Source of the DNA: Roseivivax marinus
GTDB taxonomy: Bacteria > Pseudomonadota > Alphaproteobacteria > Rhodobacterales > Rhodobacteraceae
Reading direction: 5' to 3'
Assembly: GCF_900109705.1 (NCBI RefSeq)
Contig: NZ_FOAI01000004.1
Span: 124,001 to 188,000, forward strand
DNA length: 64,000 nucleotides
Every line of letters starts with the position of its first letter. Position 1 is the stretch's first letter. Shown piece by piece: positions 56,368-64,000 of this stretch. The position numbers and the translations under genes are program-made. Under the pieces are notes generated by a model. The model made no database searches, was not told the origin of the DNA, and saw nothing but the letters and a program-made list of their open reading frames with translations.

Positions 56368-58050
56368 ATGGCCCAGGATTCACCTCTCACACCCCGCGTC
56401 CGGGGGACGCTCGACCGCGTTCAGCGCGGCTGGGACATGCTGCGCCATCGCGGCCCCGGTCAAATCCAGTTCTGGTTCATCGCGCTCCTGATCGGGACTG
56501 CGGCGGGGACCGCGGCGGTGGTGTTCAGGGTGGCCATCGAATGGCTGCAGAACCTGCTCTACGGGGTCGAGGATCCGAACCTGCTCGCGAGTTTTGCCGC
56601 CGATCTGCCGTGGATCTGGGTGGTGGCGATCCCCGCGATCGGCGGGGCGGTGGTGGGCGGCATCGTGCACTTCGCCACGCCCGATGGCCGAATCCGCTCG
56701 GTCGCGGACGTGATCGAGGGGGCCGCGCTCAACGACGGCCGGGTCGAGAAGAAGGCCGGCATCGCCTCGGCGCTCTGTTCATGGATCACGCTCTCGACCG
56801 GCGGGTCGTCGGGGCGGGAAGGCCCCGTGGTCCACATCGCCTCGATGATCTCGAGCTGGACGGCCAACCTCATCCGCGCCGACGGGATCACCGGGCGCGA
56901 CCTTCTGGGCTGCGGCGTGGCGGCCGCGGTTTCGGCCAGCTTCAACGCTCCCATCGCCGGTGCGCTCTTCGCGCTCGAGGTGATCCTGAGGCATTTCGCC
57001 TTGCATGCCTTCGCCCCCATCGTGGTGGCAAGCGCCGCCGGAACCGTCATCAACCGCCTCGCCTTTGGCGACGTCACCGAGTTCCGCCTGCCCGGCACCA
57101 CCACCGTCGAGTTCTACCTGGAGCTGCCGGCCTTCCTGATCCTCGGGCTCGTCTGTGGGCTGGTGGCGGTTGCGACCATGCGCGCCATCTTCCTGGCCGA
57201 CGACGCCGCGAACGCGGTGCAGGCGCGGATGGGGCTGCCGCACTTCCTGCGTCCGGCAGTGGCGGGGGTTCTCCTCGGTCTCATCGCCGTGCAGTTCCCG
57301 CACATCATCGGGGTGGGCTACGAGACCACGTCGCTGGCGCTCACCGGAAGTCTCGGGGTGGGGACGGCCATCCTCTTCGTGGTGGTCAAGGTGGTCGCGG
57401 TGTCGATCACGCTGGGCGGGCGCATGGGCGGGGGCGTGTTCTCGCCCTCGCTGATGATCGGAGCGCTCACGGGGCTGGCCTTCGGGCTGCTGGCAACGGG
57501 CCTGTTCCCGAACCAGTCGGGATCGCACACGCTCTACGCTCTGGCGGGGATGGGCGCGGTCGCGGGGGCGGTCCTCGGCGCGCCGATCTCCACCACGCTG
57601 ATCGTGTTCGAGCTGACCGGCGACTGGCAGACCGGACTCGCCGTGATGGTGTCGGTGTCGATGTCCACGGCGCTGGCCTCGCGGCTGGTGGACCGGTCGT
57701 TCTTCCTCAGCCAGATCGAGCGGCGCAACGTCCACCTCGCCGCCGGACCGCAGGCCTACCTTCTGTGCATGTTCCGGGTCAGGAGTCTGATGCGGAAGCC
57801 CACCGACCTCGGCGCCGCGGACACCGAGGTCTGCCTCGAGATGATCGAGAAGGGCGTGTCGGTGAACGAGACAGCGACGCTCGAGACCGCGCTGCCGCGC
57901 TTCGAGGAAAGCGGAGTGGCCTTCCTGCCGGTGGTGCGCCGCTCGGCCGAGACCGGTGCGCTGGAATTGCAGGGCGCGCTGTTCCATGTCGACGCGCTCA
58001 AGGCCTACAACCGGGCGCTGGCCGCGACCGCCGAGGAAGAGCATAGCTGA
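56368..58050 (+). CDS. ClC-type chloride channel/transporter
   Basis: Integral membrane protein (560 residues from ATG 56368) of the ClC family, with about 17 helical segments. Selectivity motifs: GGSSGREGPVVHI with the gating Glu, and GGRMGGGVFSPSLMIGA with the central G-x-F-x-P-like segment. The first motif GSGIP is not evident; in its place is VADVIEGAALNDGR. After about 440 the chain is cytoplasmic (FLPVVRRSAETGALELQGAL), consistent with part of a CBS-type domain. Could be channel or H+/Cl- antiporter; not resolvable. Stand-alone gene. Confidence 0.87.
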   Translation: MAQDSPLTPRVRGTLDRVQRGWDMLRHRGPGQIQFWFIALLIGTAAGTAAVVFRVAIEWLQNLLYGVEDPNLLASFAADLPWIWVVAIPAIGGAVVGGIVHFATPDGRIRSVADVIEGAALNDGRVEKKAGIASALCSWITLSTGGSSGREGPVVHIASMISSWTANLIRADGITGRDLLGCGVAAAVSASFNAPIAGALFALEVILRHFALHAFAPIVVASAAGTVINRLAFGDVTEFRLPGTTTVEFYLELPAFLILGLVCGLVAVATMRAIFLADDAANAVQARMGLPHFLRPAVAGVLLGLIAVQFPHIIGVGYETTSLALTGSLGVGTAILFVVVKVVAVSITLGGRMGGGVFSPSLMIGALTGLAFGLLATGLFPNQSGSHTLYALAGMGAVAGAVLGAPISTTLIVFELTGDWQTGLAVMVSVSMSTALASRLVDRSFFLSQIERRNVHLAAGPQAYLLCMFRVRSLMRKPTDLGAADTEVCLEMIEKGVSVNETATLETALPRFEESGVAFLPVVRRSAETGALELQGALFHVDALKAYNRALAATAEEEHS

Positions 58051-58248
58051 CCGGGGTGGGGGCGTCGGGCCCGTTGCGCCTGGGACAGCACTGCGCGCGT
58101 TCCGATGCCCAGCTTGCCGCGACCGGTCCCGGCCATCCGGTCGCAACGCGTTGATTGCGCGCTTCGACCAGGCTCTGCTGATGCACCGGTGCGTCCGGCC
58201 TGGAACCGGATCGCAGAGCCGGCGCGCTCTGGGCGCCGACCCGGAGGG

Positions 58249-58270
58249 AAGGGGCCGCGCAGGCCCCTTT
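58249..58270. terminator. Bidirectional hairpin between convergent genes
   Basis: AAGGGGCC (58249-58256) and GGCCCCTT (58262-58269) with a GCGCA loop, 9 bases from the DUF427 stop. TTT on the plus side and the AA at the other end let it work in both directions for clcA-type and DUF427 messages. Confidence 0.6.
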
Positions 58271-58277
58271 CGGCCGC

Positions 58278-58622
58278 TCAGAGCTGCTCGACCGTCACCC
58301 CGTCCTGCGGATGGAAGGCAAGGTAGCCCTTGATGCGGGCGACGTCGTCCTTGGGGTCCTCGTAGGTCCAGACCGCGTTCAGGTAGGTGCGGGACTTGGA
58401 CATGATCGAGTAGTAGTTCGCTGTGCCCTTCTTGGGGCATTCGGTCACGTGATCGCTGCGGTCGAGGAACGCCATCGCGATGTCGTCGCGGGGGAAGTAG
58501 ATGACGTCGGGATAGCCGTCCTCGCTGAGTTCGAGCGCGTTCGCGGATTCGCCCAGCACCGCGCCGCCCGCGCGCACCACCCATGTGCCGTCCGCTTGCC
58601 GGATCTTGATGTCGTCGCTCAT
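58278..58622 (-). CDS. DUF427 family protein
   Basis: A 114-residue protein of the DUF427 family: WVVRAGGAVLGES, DVIYFPRDDIAMAFLDRSDHVTECPKKGTANYYSI and AWTYEDPKDDVARIKGYLAF-type sequence. The conserved YFPRDD and CPKKGxxxYY segments define it. Function unproven; the fold is a beta barrel thought to bind a small ligand. The start has GGAGATACG on the minus strand. Alone, 55 bases from the aminopeptidase gene end. Confidence 0.88.
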   Translation of the reverse strand: MSDDIKIRQADGTWVVRAGGAVLGESANALELSEDGYPDVIYFPRDDIAMAFLDRSDHVTECPKKGTANYYSIMSKSRTYLNAVWTYEDPKDDVARIKGYLAFHPQDGVTVEQL

Positions 58623-58677
58623 GCGTATCTCCCCATGTGTTCCGTCTCCATGACCAGATGCAGGTCACGGGAATATG

Positions 58678-60474
58678 TCATAGCGGCGCTGTCGCCTGTT
58701 CGAGCCAAGCCCGTGCCTCGTCGTCGAGCCACTCGGCGAGCCGCGCGGCGCAGGTCGCGTGGTAGGCATCGAGCCAGTCGCGTTCGGCCGGGGTGAGCAT
58801 CTCGGGCACGATCAGCCGGCGGTCGATCGGCACGTAGGTCAGCGTCTCGAAGCACAACATGTCCTTCCGCGTCGCTCCCTGCAATGCCGGAGCGTCCCGA
58901 ACCGCCACGAGGTTCTCGATCCGGATGCCGTACTGGCCCTCGCGGTAGAGCCCGGGCTCGTTCGACACGATCATGCCCGGCTCGAACGGCACGGTGCCGG
59001 TGCGCGCCAGGCGCTGCGGTCCCTCGTGGACGCTGAGATAGGCGCCGACGCCGTGGCCTGTGCCGTGGGCGTAGTCGCAGCCGGCCTCCCACAGAGGAAC
59101 GCGCGCGGCGGCATCGAGGTCGCGTCCGGCGAGCCCGGCGGGCCAGCGCAGGCGCGAGATCGCGATCATGCCGCGCAGGACGCGGGTGAAGTCGGCGCGC
59201 TCGGTCTCGCCCGGGGCCCCGATCGCGATGGTGCGGGTGATGTCGGTGGTGCCGTCGGCATATTGCCCGCCCGAGTCGACCAGAAGGAGGTGTCCGTCCT
59301 CGACGCGGGCGTCGGTCGCCTCGGTCACGCGGTAGTGCACTATGGCGCCGTGCGGACCTGTGCCCGAGATCGTTTCGAAGCTGATTTCGCGCAGCGCGTC
59401 GGTGGCGCGGCGCTCGGCTTCGAGCCGGCGGACCACGTCGATCTCGGTAAAGCTTCCGGGGGCCTGCGCGTCGAGCCAGGACAGGAAGCGCACCATGGCC
59501 GCGGCGTCGCGCAGGTGGGCGGCGCGGGCGCCGGCAAGCTCGGCCTCGGTCTTGCGCGCCTTGGGCAGGAGGCAGGGGTCGGCGGCTTCCACGATCTTGC
59601 TCCCGGCGTCCGACAGTATGTCGGCCACCGCGACAGGGCAGGAGGCGGGGTCGATCCGGACCGGTCCCTCGAGGGAGGCGAGCGCCCCGGCGAAGTCATC
59701 CGGCGCGGCCACGTCCACCACGTCGGGCAGGGGCGCGTCGAGTCCGTCGAGCTTGGCCGCCGCGACGAACAGCGTGACGCGTCCGTCCGCGTGCAGGATC
59801 GCGGTCGCGTGCGGAACCGGGTTCCGGGGAATATCGCTGCCGCGCACGTTCAGGAGCCACGCGACGCTGTCGGGCAGGGTGAGGACCGCCGCGCGCGCGT
59901 CGCCAAGCTCGTCCGCGAGCGCGGCGATCTTGTCTTCCGCGCTTCGTCCGGCGAGGTCTTTGGGGTGCGTGCGCAGCGAGCCCATCGGCGCGTCGGGCTG
60001 GTCGTCCCATACCCGGTCCACGAGGTTCTCGCAGCGGTCCAGCACCACACCGTCCAGCCCGGCCTCGAGCTTGCGCAGACCCTCGACCGACATCAGCCAA
60101 GGATCGAAGCCTACGCGTCCGCCCTGCGGCAACTCTTGTCCGATCCACTCCGACAGCGATGTCTCGGGCCAGTCGACGGGGGTGAACTCCGGAGCCACCT
60201 GCGCCTTGACCTGAACCCGGTAGCGCCCGTCCACGAATACGCCCGCGGTGTCGTGCAGCGCCACGCACCAGCCCGCCGATCCGGTGAAGCCGGTGAGCCA
60301 CGCCAGCCGGTCGTCGCGGGGCGCCACGTACTCACCCTGGTACATGTCCGCGCGGGGGACGAGGAACCCGTCGAGCCCCTCGGCGTCCATCGCGGCGCGC
60401 AGTGCAGCCAGTCGCGGCGGGCCCTGTTCGGGCCGCGCCGTGTCCTCGAAGCTCTGGAACTCCGTTTCGGTCAT
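58678..60474 (-). CDS. Xaa-Pro aminopeptidase (M24B)
   Basis: Cytosolic metallopeptidase of 598 residues with the three-domain layout of eukaryote-like aminopeptidase P: two creatinase-like N-terminal domains (GFLVPRADMYQGEYVAPRDDRLAWLTGFTGSAG in part) and the M24 catalytic domain from about 310. Metal ligands are visible: LLVDSGGQYADGTTDITRT (two Asp), HGTGHGVGAYLSVHEGP (His), SNEPGLYREGQYGIRIENL (two Glu). Removes residues before proline. The start is at 60474; copy C of the repeat separates it from cobT upstream on the same strand. Confidence 0.93.
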   Translation of the reverse strand: MTETEFQSFEDTARPEQGPPRLAALRAAMDAEGLDGFLVPRADMYQGEYVAPRDDRLAWLTGFTGSAGWCVALHDTAGVFVDGRYRVQVKAQVAPEFTPVDWPETSLSEWIGQELPQGGRVGFDPWLMSVEGLRKLEAGLDGVVLDRCENLVDRVWDDQPDAPMGSLRTHPKDLAGRSAEDKIAALADELGDARAAVLTLPDSVAWLLNVRGSDIPRNPVPHATAILHADGRVTLFVAAAKLDGLDAPLPDVVDVAAPDDFAGALASLEGPVRIDPASCPVAVADILSDAGSKIVEAADPCLLPKARKTEAELAGARAAHLRDAAAMVRFLSWLDAQAPGSFTEIDVVRRLEAERRATDALREISFETISGTGPHGAIVHYRVTEATDARVEDGHLLLVDSGGQYADGTTDITRTIAIGAPGETERADFTRVLRGMIAISRLRWPAGLAGRDLDAAARVPLWEAGCDYAHGTGHGVGAYLSVHEGPQRLARTGTVPFEPGMIVSNEPGLYREGQYGIRIENLVAVRDAPALQGATRKDMLCFETLTYVPIDRRLIVPEMLTPAERDWLDAYHATCAARLAEWLDDEARAWLEQATAPL

Positions 60475-60490
60475 GGCGCCGCGCCGCTCC

Positions 60491-60543
60491 TTATTCTTGG
60501 TGAAAACATCCCGGGGTGTTCGGAGGGCAGCGCCCCTCGCCGG
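60491..60543 (-). repeat. GC-rich intergenic palindrome, copy C
   Basis: Degenerate copy: minus strand reads GAGGGGCGCTGCCCTCC, then CCCCGGGATGTTTTCACC and AAGAATAA. Same order of elements as copies A and B. Lies between cobT and the aminopeptidase gene in the sense direction. Confidence 0.6.
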
Positions 60544-60577
60544 GTCGGGGCGGCGGTATTCCGGTCCGAAACCGCCC

Positions 60578-62455
60578 TCAAGAGGCCCGCTTCATGCCCA
60601 TGACGCGCGCCCGTGCCCGCGGATCGCTGTCGAAGAGCGACGCCAGCTGCTCGGTCATCGCGCCGGCGAGCTGCTCCACGTCGGTGATGGTGACCGCACG
60701 GTCGTAGTAGCGGGTCACGTCGTGGCCGATGCCGATGGCCAGGAGTTCCACCGCCTTCTTGCGCTCGACCATGGCGATGACGTCGCGCAGGTGCTTCTCG
60801 AGGAAGTTCGCCGGGTTCACCGACAGGGTCGAATCGTCCACCGGCGCGCCGTCGGAGATCACCATGAGGATCTTGCGCGCCTCCGGCCGTCCGACCAGCC
60901 GGCGGTGGGCCCATTCCAGCGCCTCGCCGTCGATGTTCTCCTTCAGGAGGCCTTCCTTCATCATCAGCCCGAGGTTCGAGCGGGTCCGGCGCCACGGCGC
61001 GTCGGCCCCCTTGTAGATGATGTGACGCAGGTCGTTGAGACGGCCGGGCTGCTGCGGACGGCCCTCGTTGAGCCAGGCCTCGCGGGCCATGCCGCCCTTC
61101 CACGCCCGGGTGGTGAAGCCGAGGATCTCGACCTTGACCGAGCACCGCTCCAGCGTGCGGGCCAGCACGTCCGCGCAGATTGCCGCGATCGAGATCGGTC
61201 GGCCCCGCATGGAGCCGGAATTGTCGAGCAGGAGCGTCACCACGGTATCGCGGAACTCCATGTCCTTCTCGACCTTGAAGGACAGGGGCGTCGTGGGATT
61301 GGCGACCACGCGCGCAAGGCGCCCCGCATCGAGGATGCCTTCCTCGCGGTCGAATTCCCACGAGCGGTTCTGTTGCGCCTGGAGCCGGCGCTGAAGCTTG
61401 TTCGCCAGCCGCGAGACCGCGCCCTTGAGCGGGTCGAGCTGCTGATCGAGATAGGCGCGCAGGCGTTCGAGCTCGGCGGGATCGGCGAGGTCCTCGGCGC
61501 GGATTTCCTCGTCGTGGCTGTCGTCGTAGACGGTGTAGAGCGGATCGGCGTCGGAAACCGGCGGGGGCGGCGGCGGATCCATCGGCGCCTCGCCCTCGGG
61601 CAGCTCGGTCTCCTCGCCCATCTCCTCGTCGGCCATGTCGTCCATGGAGACCTGCGCCTGGCTGGCGTCCTGGGTCTCGTCCTGGCTCTGCTCGGGCGAC
61701 GCGTCAGGGTCTTCCTCGCCGTCGTCGTCGTTGCCGGTGGAATCGGGATCCTGTTCGTCCTCGACGCCTTCCTCGGCGTCGTCCTGGCTGTCCTCGTCGG
61801 GCTGGTCGGGGTCGTCGCCAAGCTGATCGCCGTAGCCGAGATCGGTGATGACCCGGCGCGACAGGCGGGCGAACTCGGTCTGGTCCGAGAGCGCGGCGTC
61901 GATGTCGCCGAGCGCGCCGCCGGCCTGCTTGTCGAGATGGCCGCGCCACAGCTCCATGACGTTCCGCGCGCCCTCGGGCAGGTCGCGGCCCGTGGCGAGG
62001 TGGCGCACGTAGTAGCCGGCCGCGGTCGCCAGCGGCACGTCGGCGGCGTCGCGCACGTCGGCATAGCCCTTGCGCGCGGCCTCGTGGCCGATCTTGGCGT
62101 CCACGTTCTTGGCGGTGCCGGGCATGTCGCGGGCGCCCATCGCCTCGCACCGCGCGGTTTCCATCGCCTCGTAGATCTCGCGCGCCATGTCGCCCTGCGG
62201 GGCATAGCGTGCGTGGGTCCCGGCGTCGTGGTAACGGCGGTGCAGCGCCAGCGCGTCGGCGGTGCCGCGCGCAAGCAGCACCTCGTCGTGTGTCATCCGG
62301 CGCGAGACCTGCGGCAGGCGCATCGCGTCGCCCGACACGCCCGATGGGTCGACCGAGTAGCTGACCGTGAGATCGGCGTCGTGGGCCATCACCTTGGTGG
62401 CCTCGGCGAGCGCCTTCTTGAACGGATCCGCGGGATTGTCCGAGCCTGATGCCAT
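60578..62455 (-). CDS. cobT: Cobaltochelatase subunit CobT
   Basis: Subunit (625 residues) of the aerobic ATP-dependent cobalt chelatase CobNST, inserting cobalt into hydrogenobyrinate diamide for B12. An N-terminal helical region is followed by a very acidic stretch of about 100 residues (around 215-320, [18 protein letters not shown] in character) and a C-terminal VWA domain with the MIDAS motif [13 protein letters not shown]. The start at 62455 opens [12 protein letters not shown]; an upstream extension in frame is not homologous. cobS, its usual neighbour, is not in this window. Confidence 0.92.
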   Translation of the reverse strand: MASGSDNPADPFKKALAEATKVMAHDADLTVSYSVDPSGVSGDAMRLPQVSRRMTHDEVLLARGTADALALHRRYHDAGTHARYAPQGDMAREIYEAMETARCEAMGARDMPGTAKNVDAKIGHEAARKGYADVRDAADVPLATAAGYYVRHLATGRDLPEGARNVMELWRGHLDKQAGGALGDIDAALSDQTEFARLSRRVITDLGYGDQLGDDPDQPDEDSQDDAEEGVEDEQDPDSTGNDDDGEEDPDASPEQSQDETQDASQAQVSMDDMADEEMGEETELPEGEAPMDPPPPPPVSDADPLYTVYDDSHDEEIRAEDLADPAELERLRAYLDQQLDPLKGAVSRLANKLQRRLQAQQNRSWEFDREEGILDAGRLARVVANPTTPLSFKVEKDMEFRDTVVTLLLDNSGSMRGRPISIAAICADVLARTLERCSVKVEILGFTTRAWKGGMAREAWLNEGRPQQPGRLNDLRHIIYKGADAPWRRTRSNLGLMMKEGLLKENIDGEALEWAHRRLVGRPEARKILMVISDGAPVDDSTLSVNPANFLEKHLRDVIAMVERKKAVELLAIGIGHDVTRYYDRAVTITDVEQLAGAMTEQLASLFDSDPRARARVMGMKRAS

Positions 62456-62537
62456 GGCGCCTTTGTCCACCCAACGCGCGCGATTGGCAAGGGGGACGCG
62501 GGTTGCCCGGAGCGCCGCGCGGGACCACTCTTTTTCG

Positions 62538-62565
62538 TTGCATTCGCGGACCGTCGCACTAGGGC
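62538..62565 (+). promoter_or_regulatory. Likely promoter of the YmdB-type gene
   Basis: TTGCAT (62538-62543), a 16-base spacer and TAGGGC (62560-62565). The predicted transcription start falls at about 62572, two bases before the ATG, so the message could be leaderless or nearly so; no ribosome-binding sequence precedes the ATG. Confidence 0.45.
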
Positions 62566-62573
62566 TGTCGCGC

Positions 62574-63386
62574 ATGAAAATACTCTTTCTGGGCGACGTG
62601 ATGGGACGGGCGGGCCGCGAGGCCGTCGCCGCGCGTCTGGGCAAACTCAAGGCCGAGTGGAAGGTCGACTTCTGCGTGATCAACGGAGAAAACGCCTCCA
62701 ACGGCGCAGGTCTGACCGCGACCCACGCGGCGGGCCTGTTCGAAGCGGGAGCGGACTGCGTGACGCTGGGCGACCACGCCTTCGACCAGAAGGACATGCT
62801 TCAGGCGATCGAGGCCGACAGCCGCATCGTGCGCCCGCTGAACTTCGCCAAGGATGCGCCGGGCCGTGGGCATCGGCTGTTCAGCGACAAGCGGGGCCGG
62901 AAGGTTCTGGTGACCCAGGTGCTGGGCCAGGTCTTCATGAAGCGGCCCTTCGACGATCCGTTCTCGGCCATGGACGCGGTCCTGCGCGCACATCCGCTGG
63001 GCGGGCAGGCGCAGGCGATCCTCGTCGATATGCACTGCGAGGCGACGTCCGAGAAGATGGCGATGGGTCATTTCTGCGACGGCCGCGCAAGCGTCGTGGT
63101 GGGCACCCACACACATGTGCCGACGGCGGACGCGCAGATCCTGCCGCGGGGTACGGCGTACCTGAGCGATGCCGGCATGTGCGGCGACTATGATTCCGTC
63201 ATCGGCATGGAAAAGACCGAGCCCATGCGCCGCTTCGTGACGGGCATGCCCAAGGGCCGGTTCCAGCCCGCTCTGGGCGAGGCGACGTTGTCGGGCCTCT
63301 TCATCGAGACCGACGACCGCACCGGCCACGCGATGGCGGTGCGCATGGTCCGCGACGGCGGCCGGCTGGAATCAACGGCGCCGTGA
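62574..63386 (+). CDS. ymdB: YmdB-type metallophosphoesterase
   Basis: Cytoplasmic phosphodiesterase (270 residues, TIGR00282 family), binuclear metal. [63 protein letters not shown] and [14 protein letters not shown] supply the metal ligands; [13 protein letters not shown] is family specific. Bacillus YmdB hydrolyses 2',3'-cyclic nucleotides and affects biofilm choices. Divergent from cobT with an intergenic promoter. An in-frame extension to the left is rejected because it reads through the cobT start. Confidence 0.93.
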   Translation: MKILFLGDVMGRAGREAVAARLGKLKAEWKVDFCVINGENASNGAGLTATHAAGLFEAGADCVTLGDHAFDQKDMLQAIEADSRIVRPLNFAKDAPGRGHRLFSDKRGRKVLVTQVLGQVFMKRPFDDPFSAMDAVLRAHPLGGQAQAILVDMHCEATSEKMAMGHFCDGRASVVVGTHTHVPTADAQILPRGTAYLSDAGMCGDYDSVIGMEKTEPMRRFVTGMPKGRFQPALGEATLSGLFIETDDRTGHAMAVRMVRDGGRLESTAP

Positions 63387-63486
63387 GATCCTCGCCTTCG
63401 GTCGCGCTTGTCCCGGGGCACGGCGTTCTCCAAAATGGCGGGCGGTCCGTGGACCGGCCAAGTGAATGCGGCAGGCAGGCAGCAGC

Positions 63487-64000
63487 ATGGAAACCTTGAT
63501 AGCGCAGAACGGCGACGCCCTGATCGTGATCGGGGTGATCCTTGTGATGTTCGCGCTCTTCGTCACCGAGTTCTACCCGACCGAGGTCGTCGCCATCGGC
63601 GGCGTCGCGGTCCTGCTGGCACTGGGCGTCCTGCCTTACGAGGACGCGCTGGACGTGTTGTCGAACCCCGCGCCATGGACCATCGCGACGATGTTCCTCG
63701 TGATGGGGGCGCTGGTGCGGACCGGCGCGCTCGAGGCGTTCACGAGCTACGCTCAGAGCGGGGCGCAGAAGCGGCCTCGGACGGCGATGGCCGGAATCGT
63801 GGTTCTGGTGGTCGTGGCCTCGGCCTTCATGAACAACACGCCGGTGGTGGTCGTGATGCTGCCGATCTTCGTGCAGCTTTCCAAGGTCCTCGGCGTGTCG
63901 CCGTCCAAGCTACTGATTCCGCTGAGCTATGCCGCGATCCTCGGGGGTACGACGACGCTGATCGGGACCTCCACCAACCTGCTCGTCGACGGCGTGGCGC
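63487..64000 (+). CDS. SLC13/DASS-type anion permease, partial
   Basis: The first 171 residues of a membrane permease cut by the window edge. Hydrophobic helices begin at about residue 12. SAFMNNTPVVVVMLPIF and YAAILGGTTTLIGTSTNLLVDG are the paired SNT/GTST-type motifs of the SLC13/DASS and ArsB-like ion transporters, forming the sodium and anion site. Substrate could be sulfate, a dicarboxylate or another anion. Starts at ATG 63487, 100 bases after ymdB. Confidence 0.85.
   Translation, partial: METLIAQNGDALIVIGVILVMFALFVTEFYPTEVVAIGGVAVLLALGVLPYEDALDVLSNPAPWTIATMFLVMGALVRTGALEAFTSYAQSGAQKRPRTAMAGIVVLVVVASAFMNNTPVVVVMLPIFVQLSKVLGVSPSKLLIPLSYAAILGGTTTLIGTSTNLLVDGVA

Overview
This GC-rich 64 kb window reads as chromosomal DNA of an alphaproteobacterium, most likely a member of the Rhodobacteraceae (Roseobacter group). 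The evidence is gene content only: a ftsQ-ftsA-ftsZ-lpxC division cluster containing two small DUF2484 membrane proteins, TAXI-type TRAP transport with a fused permease, FolE2, CobT, a MetR/MetF pair, and GC-rich palindromes after genes. I saw no tRNA, rRNA, CRISPR array, insertion sequence or phage gene. Nearly all bases are coding and both strands are used. Family names come from reading the translated sequences; no database search was run.

Left part (1-9 kb): metZ (methionine synthesis), folE2 (metal-independent folate entry step), trkH (K+ uptake), then a four-gene lipid-transport operon: STAS-MlaE permease fusion, MlaF ATPase, a long MCE/MlaD protein and a PqiC-like lipoprotein. It probably moves phospholipid between the two membranes.

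9.4-23 kb: a TAXI-TRAP importer (binding protein, 926-residue fused permease) and a universal stress protein, followed by a compact four-gene run that I regard as the most interesting part of the window. It encodes a nitrilase-fold amidase, a 912-residue Orn/Lys/Arg-type PLP decarboxylase, an ATP-grasp ligase and a C45 (penicillin acyltransferase-like) Ntn hydrolase. A class III aminotransferase and a CelD-like GNAT protein follow. Together they look like a small-molecule pathway that makes, acylates or trims an amine-derived compound. The product is unknown to me.

23-33 kb: a GAPDH-family dehydrogenase and metF, divergent from metR with a clear MetR-like palindrome between; a cold-shock protein; an ArsC/Spx-like protein; a complete bufferin-type operon bufABCD (Cys-rich DUF2282 precursor, MNIO/DUF692 enzyme, DUF2063 partner, DoxX) predicted to make a copper-binding modified peptide; thrS with a strong terminator; and an MFS transporter and a lipoprotein in convergent orientation.

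33.9-41.5 kb: a potFGHI polyamine ABC importer, a 480-base gap with an isolated terminator, two alpha/beta hydrolases and a tandem NTF2-like protein preceded by a CtrA-type box.

41.9-56 kb: the distal half of the dcw cluster: ftsW, murG, murC, two DUF2484 genes, murB, ddl, ftsQ, ftsA, ftsZ, lpxC, then bamD and recN. Cell-wall precursor synthesis, divisome assembly, lipid A synthesis and outer-membrane biogenesis are thus ordered on one strand. The expected upstream half (mraY, murD and so on) is not next to ftsW.

56-64 kb: a ClC-type chloride channel, DUF427 protein, aminopeptidase P, cobaltochelatase subunit CobT, YmdB-type phosphodiesterase and the start of an SLC13-type permease cut by the window edge.
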